A program made the translations under genes and the position numbers. A DNA stretch of 64,000 bases from Hyphomicrobiales bacterium (GTDB lineage Bacteria; Pseudomonadota; Alphaproteobacteria; Rhizobiales; Xanthobacteraceae): contig JAFKKH010000025.1 in assembly GCA_017305665.1 (NCBI GenBank), positions 1 through 64,000 on the forward strand. The letters run 5' to 3'. Of this stretch, positions 59,085 to 64,000 are shown in pieces; the stretch's first letter is position 1; each line of letters starts with the position of its first letter. The notes under the pieces were generated by a model. That model did not search any database. It saw only the letters and a program-made list of their open reading frames with translations, and was not told the origin of the DNA.

Positions 59085-60149
59085 GTGATTGGGCTGGACG
59101 AACATGAACGCACCATGGCGTTCGCGGAGGTGGCGCTCGGCCAAATCCGGTCGTTGCGGCAGACCGCGATTCCGCGCAACTACGAAATCTGGTACGTCTA
59201 CGCCACCGGCTACAACTCGTCCCTCAACAAGATCATCAACGAGACGCTGGCGCGCAACGGCAAGCTGACCGAAGCCGATCTCGAACAGATCTACGAAACC
59301 TATCTCTCCCAGATCAGGACCACCGACCGCATCGACAAGGTCGGCGCACGCGTCATCAACGAGATCGACGACGTGATGACCCTGATCACCGACGCCCTCG
59401 GTATGACCACCACCTTCGGCGACAGCCTGGCGGGTGCGACGGAGAGGCTGAACGCGGCCGATAACCGCGAGCAGGTCAAGGCGGTGATCGAAACGTTGGT
59501 GAAATCCACCCGCGAGATGCAGGAAACCAACAAGGCGCTGGAAGATCGTCTCGCGATCTCCAAGGTCGAGATCAACAACCTGCAGCAGAGTCTCGAAGCG
59601 ATCCGCGCCGAAAGCCTGACCGATCCACTCACCGGACTCGGTAACCGGAAATATTTCGACCGCGCCGTCGAGGATGCCGTGGCGCTGGCGATCAAGGAAG
59701 GCGGCCCGCTGTCGCTCCTGATGTTTGACATCGATCATTTCAAGTCGTTCAACGACAACTACGGCCATCTCACCGGCGATCAGGTGCTGCGGCTGGTGGC
59801 GATGTCGCTCAAGCAGACGATCAAGGGTCAGGACATCACCGCGCGCTATGGCGGTGAGGAATTCGCGGTGGTGTTGCCGAACACCGCCATGCGTCAGGCG
59901 CTGACGGTCGCCGATCACATCCGCCGCGCCGTGATGGCCAAGGAATTGAAGAAGAAGTCGACCGGCGAAATTCTCGGCCGTGTCACCATTTCGGTCGGCG
60001 TGTCGATCCTACGTCCCGGCGATACCACAGACTCGCTGATCGAGCGTGCCGACGCCTGCCTCTATGCAGCCAAGCGCAACGGCCGCAACCGCGTGATCTG
60101 CGAGGCCGATCCGGAATATTCAGCCGAAGTGCAGATTCAGGTGGCCTGA
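59085..60149 (+). CDS. diguanylate cyclase (GGDEF)
   Basis: A 354-residue cytoplasmic protein. The N-terminal 180 residues are helical with a coiled coil (about 135-180, ENREQVKAVIETLVKSTREM-like region) that probably drives dimerisation. The GGDEF domain (about 185-340) has DPLTGLGNRKYFDRAVE, DIDHFKSFNDNYGH and the active site RYGGEEFAVVLPNT. The inhibitory I-site R-x-x-D five residues upstream is KGQD, so product inhibition is probably absent. No membrane segment. The start is GTG with GGGGA upstream. Confidence 0.93.
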   Translation: MIGLDEHERTMAFAEVALGQIRSLRQTAIPRNYEIWYVYATGYNSSLNKIINETLARNGKLTEADLEQIYETYLSQIRTTDRIDKVGARVINEIDDVMTLITDALGMTTTFGDSLAGATERLNAADNREQVKAVIETLVKSTREMQETNKALEDRLAISKVEINNLQQSLEAIRAESLTDPLTGLGNRKYFDRAVEDAVALAIKEGGPLSLLMFDIDHFKSFNDNYGHLTGDQVLRLVAMSLKQTIKGQDITARYGGEEFAVVLPNTAMRQALTVADHIRRAVMAKELKKKSTGEILGRVTISVGVSILRPGDTTDSLIERADACLYAAKRNGRNRVICEADPEYSAEVQIQVA

Positions 60150-60598
60150 CGCGTCCGACGCTTTGACGCCGCGCGCTTCCCAACTGCTTTCTTCGTTGCT
60201 TTCCTTGGTGCAACCTTCTTGATCGCACGCTCCTTCGCCACGCGCGAGTTCGCCTTGCGTGGGGTCTTCGGCCTCTTCTTGAGCTTGGCACGCTGAGCCG
60301 CCGCCAGCGCGTCGCGTGCCCAAACGGCTAGCTCCTCCGGATCGTCATACAGCCGCTCCGGCACATGCCAGTACGACATCACCGTGACCGCCTTCTTGCT
60401 GGTCTCGTACTGAAAGGGTTTTGCGCCTTCGGCCTCGAACTGTGGAATGGTCAACTCGTCGGCGCGGAAGATCAGGCCTGCACGTAGCGCCATGGCGAAA
60501 TTGACGCCATCGACGGAAATGCCGAAGCCGGAAAACATTTTTCGCAACGTGACGGGGCCGAAGCTTGCGAAGAGGTCGAGAAGGAATTCGCGGTCCAT
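60137..60598 (-). CDS. TfoX N-terminal domain protein with basic tail
   Basis: A 153-residue protein. Residues 1-105 form the TfoX/Sxy N-terminal domain (FASFGPVTLRKMFSGFGISV, RAGLIFRADELTIPQFEAEG). The last 45 residues are Lys/Arg/Ala-rich (RKANSRVAKERAIKKVAPRK...), like histone H1-type tails, and could bind DNA. It is 19 bases downstream of sufA on the same strand and overlaps the 3' end of the diguanylate cyclase gene by 13 bases tail to tail. A competence role is not implied outside gammaproteobacteria. Confidence 0.85.
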   Translation of the reverse strand: MDREFLLDLFASFGPVTLRKMFSGFGISVDGVNFAMALRAGLIFRADELTIPQFEAEGAKPFQYETSKKAVTVMSYWHVPERLYDDPEELAVWARDALAAAQRAKLKKRPKTPRKANSRVAKERAIKKVAPRKATKKAVGKRAASKRRTRQAT

Positions 60599-60617
60599 CA
60601 CGCGGACCTGCCTGCGC

Positions 60618-61010
60618 CTAGCCGTCGATCTTCGCGGGCGTGAGCTGCACGGATTCACCGCAGCCGCACGCCGAGACCTGGTTCGGATTGTTGAAAATGA
60701 ACTGGGCCTGCATCTTGTCGGCCTTGTAGTCCATCTCGGTGCCGAGCAGGAACAGCACGGCCTTGGGATCGACCAGAACCTTGACGCCCTTGTCCTCGAC
60801 GACCTCGTCGGTCGGCTTGACGTCGTGGGCGTATTCGACGGTGTAGGACTGGCCGGCGCAGCCGCCGTTCTTGATGCCGACGCGCAAACCCACGATCTCC
60901 GAATCCGCTCGCGCCGAGAGTTCCTTCACGCGCGCGGCGGCCGCCTCGGTGAGGCGCATGACCTGCGGGCGGGGCCGCGGCTTCGGCTTGGAGACGTCAG
61001 CGGTGGTCAT
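60618..61010 (-). CDS. sufA: HesB/IscA-family Fe-S assembly protein
   Basis: A 130-residue A-type carrier that delivers Fe-S clusters. The three conserved Cys are visible: Cys51 in KNGGCAGQSYTVEY and Cys115/117 in QVSACGCGES. A 15-residue Pro/Lys extension precedes the domain. It lies downstream of sufS-sufT-VOC with a 148-base gap, so it may have its own promoter. Confidence 0.93.
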   Translation of the reverse strand: MTTADVSKPKPRPRPQVMRLTEAAAARVKELSARADSEIVGLRVGIKNGGCAGQSYTVEYAHDVKPTDEVVEDKGVKVLVDPKAVLFLLGTEMDYKADKMQAQFIFNNPNQVSACGCGESVQLTPAKIDG

Positions 61011-61158
61011 TTCAGTTGATCTCCTGTCGCTGTGCGGTCGCGACGCACCATCATGCCGTTAAAATAACAACGAATCTCTTGCTGTGAAGGGCTTACGCCC
61101 TGAATTCCGTTAGAACCTCTCCTGAGGCCTCGCGGCCCGGCCCTCGAATCATGCGTCG

Positions 61159-61572
61159 TCAGTAAATGGCCCAGACTCCCGGCGTCACCAGTTCCAGCAG
61201 GTGGTTGTCGGGATCGCGGAAATAGATGCTGCGGCCGCCGCGCGGCCAATCCGTCCGGCCCTCGATCGCAACACCCCGCTCCGTCAGGCGCGTCTCCCAG
61301 GCCGCAAGGTCACCAGCGGCAATAGAAAATGCCACATGGATCGGTCCGTTCCCATCGTGCGGCGGGATGGTACCGCCCGGCAGATGCACGGTCTCCAGCG
61401 TGGAGCCGCGGTGAAACAGCAACAATACGCTGCGGCCACCAACATCGAATGCGAGAAACCGCTGGTCGCCGGTCAGCCGCGAGAGCTCGAGCACGTCCTC
61501 GTAGAAAGCGCAGGCGCGTTCGAGGTCGTCGACGTAAAGCGCGGTCTCGATAACGCCGGACAGCTTCGGCAA
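61159..61572 (-). CDS. VOC-family (glyoxalase/bleomycin-resistance-like) protein
   Basis: A 137-residue protein with two VOC half-barrels: VIETALYVDDLERACAFYED and FLAFDVGGRSVLLLF, then HVAFSIAAGDLAAWETRLTE, and IYFRDPDNHLLELVTPGVW with the final metal Glu. It starts seven bases after sufT, inside the SUF operon. A metal-dependent lyase, dioxygenase or thiol transferase is possible; why it sits with Fe-S genes is unclear. Confidence 0.88.
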   Translation of the reverse strand: MPKLSGVIETALYVDDLERACAFYEDVLELSRLTGDQRFLAFDVGGRSVLLLFHRGSTLETVHLPGGTIPPHDGNGPIHVAFSIAAGDLAAWETRLTERGVAIEGRTDWPRGGRSIYFRDPDNHLLELVTPGVWAIY

Positions 61573-61579
61573 AATCAGA

Positions 61580-61975
61580 TCACCACATGTTGAGGACGAG
61601 GCGCGCCTCGTCGCTCATCCGATCCGGCGTCCAGGCCGGATCCCAGACGATGTTGACGTTGACCACACCGACACCCGGCACGCTCGCCACGGCGTTTTCC
61701 ACCATGGTCGGCAACTCCGCCGCGGCAGGACAGTTCGGCGTCGTCAGCGTCATCTCGACGTCGACGCCGCGATCGTCCTTGATGTCGACCTTGTAGATCA
61801 GCCCGAGTTCGTAGATATCGGCCGGGATTTCCGGATCGAACACGGTTTTCAGCGCGGCCACGATATCCGTGCCCATCCGCTCGGTCTCTTCCGGCGGCAG
61901 CGCCGAACTGGTCTGAACGTTTGCGACCTTGGGTTCGGCGGCGTCGGCCGCCTTGGCTTCAGCAGCATTACTCAT
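61580..61975 (-). CDS. sufT: SUF-system MIP18/DUF59 protein
   Basis: A 131-residue Fe-S maturation factor. A 30-residue Ala/Glu-rich N-terminus precedes the DUF59 domain: IVAALKTVFDPEIPADIYEL, GLIYKVDI, EMTLTTPNCPAAAELP with the conserved Cys, and NIVWDPAWTPDRMSDEARLV. It overlaps sufS by four bases. SufT-type proteins help load clusters into client enzymes. Confidence 0.93.
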   Translation of the reverse strand: MSNAAEAKAADAAEPKVANVQTSSALPPEETERMGTDIVAALKTVFDPEIPADIYELGLIYKVDIKDDRGVDVEMTLTTPNCPAAAELPTMVENAVASVPGVGVVNVNIVWDPAWTPDRMSDEARLVLNMW

Positions 61976-63216
61976 GCGAACAAATCCCGTGCCTTGATCA
62001 GTGCCTGCGCCAGGTGGTCGACTTCCTCGCGCGTATTATACATGCCGAACGACGCCCGGCAGGTCGCAGTGACGTTGAACCGCTCTAAAAGCGGCATCAC
62101 GCAATGGGTTCCGGCGCGCACCGCGATGCCGGAACGATCGATCACGGTGGCAACGTCGTGGGGATGCGCCCCCTTCATCTCGAACGAGATCACCGGCCCC
62201 TTGTCGCGCGCCGTGCCGATCACCCGCAGCGAATTGATCTCGCGCAGCCGCTGTTGCGCATAGACCAGAAGCTCGTGCTCGTGCGCCGCAATCCGCGCCT
62301 TGCCGATCGAATTGACATAATCGATGGCGGCGCCAAGACCGATCGCCTCGACGATCGCCGGCGTGCCCGCCTCGAACTTGTGCGGCGAATCGCCATAGGT
62401 GACCCAGTCCTTGGCCACCTCGCGGATCATCTCGCCGCCGCCGTTATACGGCCGCATCGATTCCAGAAGCGTGTGCTTCGCATAGAGCACACCGATCCCG
62501 GTCGGACCGTAGAGCTTGTGTCCGGTGAAAACGTAGAAATCGCAATCGATGTCCTGCACGTTGATGGCGAGATGCACCGCCGCCTGGCTGCCGTCGACCA
62601 GAACCGGGATACCGCGCGCATGCGCGAGCTTCACCACATCCTTGACCGGCACCACGGTGCCGAGCGCGTTCGACATCTGCGTCATGGCGACGAGCTTGGT
62701 CTTCGGCGTCAGCAGTTTCTCGAATTCGTCGATCAGGAAATTGCCTTCATCGTCCACCGGCGCCCACTTGATGACCGCGCCGTGGCGCTCGCGCAGGAAA
62801 TGCCAGGGCACGATGTTGGAGTGGTGCTCCATGATCGAGAGGACGATCTCGTCGCCCGCCTTGATGTTCGGTTCGCCCCAGGACGACGCCACGAGGTTGA
62901 TCGCCTCGGTGGCGTTGCGCGTGAAGACGATTTCTTCATTGCGTTTCGCATTGAGGAATTTCGCGACCTTGGCGCGGCCGCCCTCGTAAGCCTCGGTCGC
63001 GGCATTGGCGAGATAGTGCAGCCCGCGATGAACGTTGGCGTATTCGGTCTTGTAGGCCTCGGCCATGCGGTCGAGCACGGCGGTCGGCTTCTGCGCCGAC
63101 GCGGCGTTGTCGAGATAGACCAGCGGTTTGCCGTAGACCTGCATCGCCAGCGCCGGGAAATCCTCCCGCACGCGCATCACGTCATAGGAACCGTTGGCGA
63201 CCGCCGGATGGGTCAT
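61972..63216 (-). CDS. sufS: cysteine desulfurase SufS
   Basis: A 414-residue PLP enzyme that takes sulfur from cysteine for Fe-S assembly (group II). VYLDNAASAQKPTAVLDRMA at the start, the R-N-A-T-E-A-I-N-L-V block, the PLP Lys in FYVFTGHKLYGPTGIGVLYA (about residue 233) and the catalytic Cys in VTATCRASFGMYNTREEVDH (about 383). It lies between sufD and sufT. The 129-base gap to sufD contains two hairpin repeats. Confidence 0.95.
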   Translation of the reverse strand: MTHPAVANGSYDVMRVREDFPALAMQVYGKPLVYLDNAASAQKPTAVLDRMAEAYKTEYANVHRGLHYLANAATEAYEGGRAKVAKFLNAKRNEEIVFTRNATEAINLVASSWGEPNIKAGDEIVLSIMEHHSNIVPWHFLRERHGAVIKWAPVDDEGNFLIDEFEKLLTPKTKLVAMTQMSNALGTVVPVKDVVKLAHARGIPVLVDGSQAAVHLAINVQDIDCDFYVFTGHKLYGPTGIGVLYAKHTLLESMRPYNGGGEMIREVAKDWVTYGDSPHKFEAGTPAIVEAIGLGAAIDYVNSIGKARIAAHEHELLVYAQQRLREINSLRVIGTARDKGPVISFEMKGAHPHDVATVIDRSGIAVRAGTHCVMPLLERFNVTATCRASFGMYNTREEVDHLAQALIKARDLFA

Positions 63217-63230
63217 TTTCTTCTCTTCCT

Positions 63231-63337
63231 GTCATCCTTCGAGGCTCGCTTGCGCTCACTCCTCAGGATGACGCTATCAACCTGTTCTCCGTCATCCTGA
63301 GAGATGCCCGGCCAAAAGCCGGGCCGCAAAGGATGAC
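63231..63337. repeat. pair of GTCATCCT/AGGATGAC hairpin repeats inside the suf operon
   Basis: Two neighbouring units begin with GTCATCCT and end with AGGATGAC: 63231-63272 (arms GTCATCCTTCGAGG and CCTCAGGATGAC) and 63291-63337, which encloses a further stem GCCCGGC (63306-63312) with GCCGGGC (63318-63324). They fill the space between sufD and sufS. Dispersed elements of this kind are common in Bradyrhizobium-type genomes. Confidence 0.75.
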
Positions 63338-63345
63338 GGCAACCG

Positions 63346-64000
63346 TTAGCCCCGTGCCGCCAGCCAGCGCTCGGCGATTGCCACGACCGCATCGCGCAAG
63401 CCGTCGTCGGCGATGGACTCGATCGCCTCACCGACAAACGCCTGGATCAGCAGCGCCTGCGCTTCCTTCTCGGAAAGCCCCCGGGCACGCAGATAAAACA
63501 GAAGGCTCTCGTCGAGCGCGCCGATGGCCGCACCGTGGCCGCAGGTGACGTCGTCGGCGAAAATCTCGAGCTCGGGCTTGTTGTCGGCTTCCGCGTCGTC
63601 GGACAGCAGCAGCGCCCGCGTCATCATCTTGCCGTCGGTCTTTTGCGCATCGGGCCGCACGATGATCTTGCCCTGGAACACCGAGTGCGCGCGGTCATCG
63701 ACCACCGCGCGGAACACCTCGCGGCTCGTGCAGTTCGGAACGGCGTGATCGACCACCAGCGTCGTGTCGCCATGCTGCGACTCTTTCAGCAAGTTGACGC
63801 CATTGACGGAGAGATCGCTGCCCTCGCCGGCCAGCGTGATAAAGCCCTGATAACGGCTGACACGGCCGCCGCTGGTCAGGCCCAAGAAGTTGACCTTTGA
63901 CTTGGCGCCGACCGTCACAAGACCTGAAGAAATGTTGACCGCGTCGGTGGCATCATCCATCAGGCGGATATGAGCGACATCGGCCTCATCACCGATGGAG
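63346..64000 (-). CDS. sufD: Fe-S assembly protein SufD, C-terminal part
   Basis: The last 218 residues of SufD; the gene enters from the right edge. The right-handed beta-helix repeats are followed by the conserved C-terminal section KPELEIFADDVTCGHGAAIG, ALDESLLFYLRARGLSEKEA and QALLIQAFVGEAIESI, typical of SufB/SufD. It forms the SufBC2D scaffold with SufB and SufC, whose genes are expected just beyond the window. Confidence 0.94.
   Translation of the reverse strand, partial: SIGDEADVAHIRLMDDATDAVNISSGLVTVGAKSKVNFLGLTSGGRVSRYQGFITLAGEGSDLSVNGVNLLKESQHGDTTLVVDHAVPNCTSREVFRAVVDDRAHSVFQGKIIVRPDAQKTDGKMMTRALLLSDDAEADNKPELEIFADDVTCGHGAAIGALDESLLFYLRARGLSEKEAQALLIQAFVGEAIESIADDGLRDAVVAIAERWLAARG

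Noticed and set aside
63231-63337. CRISPR array at the sufD-sufS gap
   Set aside because: Only two units, unequal in length, each a hairpin with no constant-length spacers. No CRISPR array was found anywhere in the window.

Overview
The window is chromosomal DNA of a GC-rich alphaproteobacterium, most likely Nitrobacteraceae (Bradyrhizobium/Rhodopseudomonas/Afipia relatives). The basis is the protein repertoire and style: an ETC complex I NDUFS4-like subunit, class I PHA synthase, SUF operon, aminotransferase-hom-glpX-recJ cluster, PaiB-ArgC, RhlE, small exported Gly/Tyr-rich proteins, and CTAGTG-ended intergenic palindromes. The sequence alone does not fix the genus.

Layout. 1-11.5 kb is host backbone: start of an acyl-CoA carboxylase subunit, ETC complex I subunit, OpgC-like acyltransferase, NodU/CmcH-type carbamoyltransferase, tRNA-Pro, DUF192 protein, double cold-shock protein, sirtuin, glyoxalase I, GST and several small exported or membrane proteins. 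11.5-22.4 kb is a compact mobile element in tRNA-Glu(TTC). All its recognisable genes lie on the minus strand: integrase, AlpA-like regulator, small ORF, primase/helicase, head-joining-like protein, large terminase, HNH nuclease, HK97 major capsid, prohead protease, head-tail connector, portal, a cold-shock protein and a small ORF. It has no tail, lysis or c-type repressor genes. This is the architecture of a capsid-forming phage satellite (cf-PICI-like) and is the most interesting object in the window.

22.4-46 kb: a double-glycine bacteriocin/RiPP-like precursor, a PrsW-type membrane protease, a chemoreceptor, HdeD-like protein, a complete EF-P beta-lysylation set (epmB-epmA divergent from efp), an M23 peptidase, a MarR/AhpD-like divergent pair with a palindromic operator, a lytic transglycosylase, and a long minus-strand cluster (aminotransferase, hom, glpX, GNAT, HAD, recJ), then phaC and a MAPEG protein.

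46-64 kb: argC-paiB, a Tat-exported metallo-beta-lactamase-fold hydrolase, DedA, parE, SDR, a FAD monooxygenase, two adjacent CTAGTG palindromes (one supplying the stop codon of a caspase-like gene), rhlE, a diguanylate cyclase, and the SUF Fe-S operon running leftwards off the right edge (sufD partial, sufS, sufT, VOC protein, sufA, TfoX-like).

Start sites were chosen by Shine-Dalgarno spacing and family starts. Several genes use GTG or TTG (efp, terL, alpA). Function calls rest on motif recognition by eye; no database search was possible.
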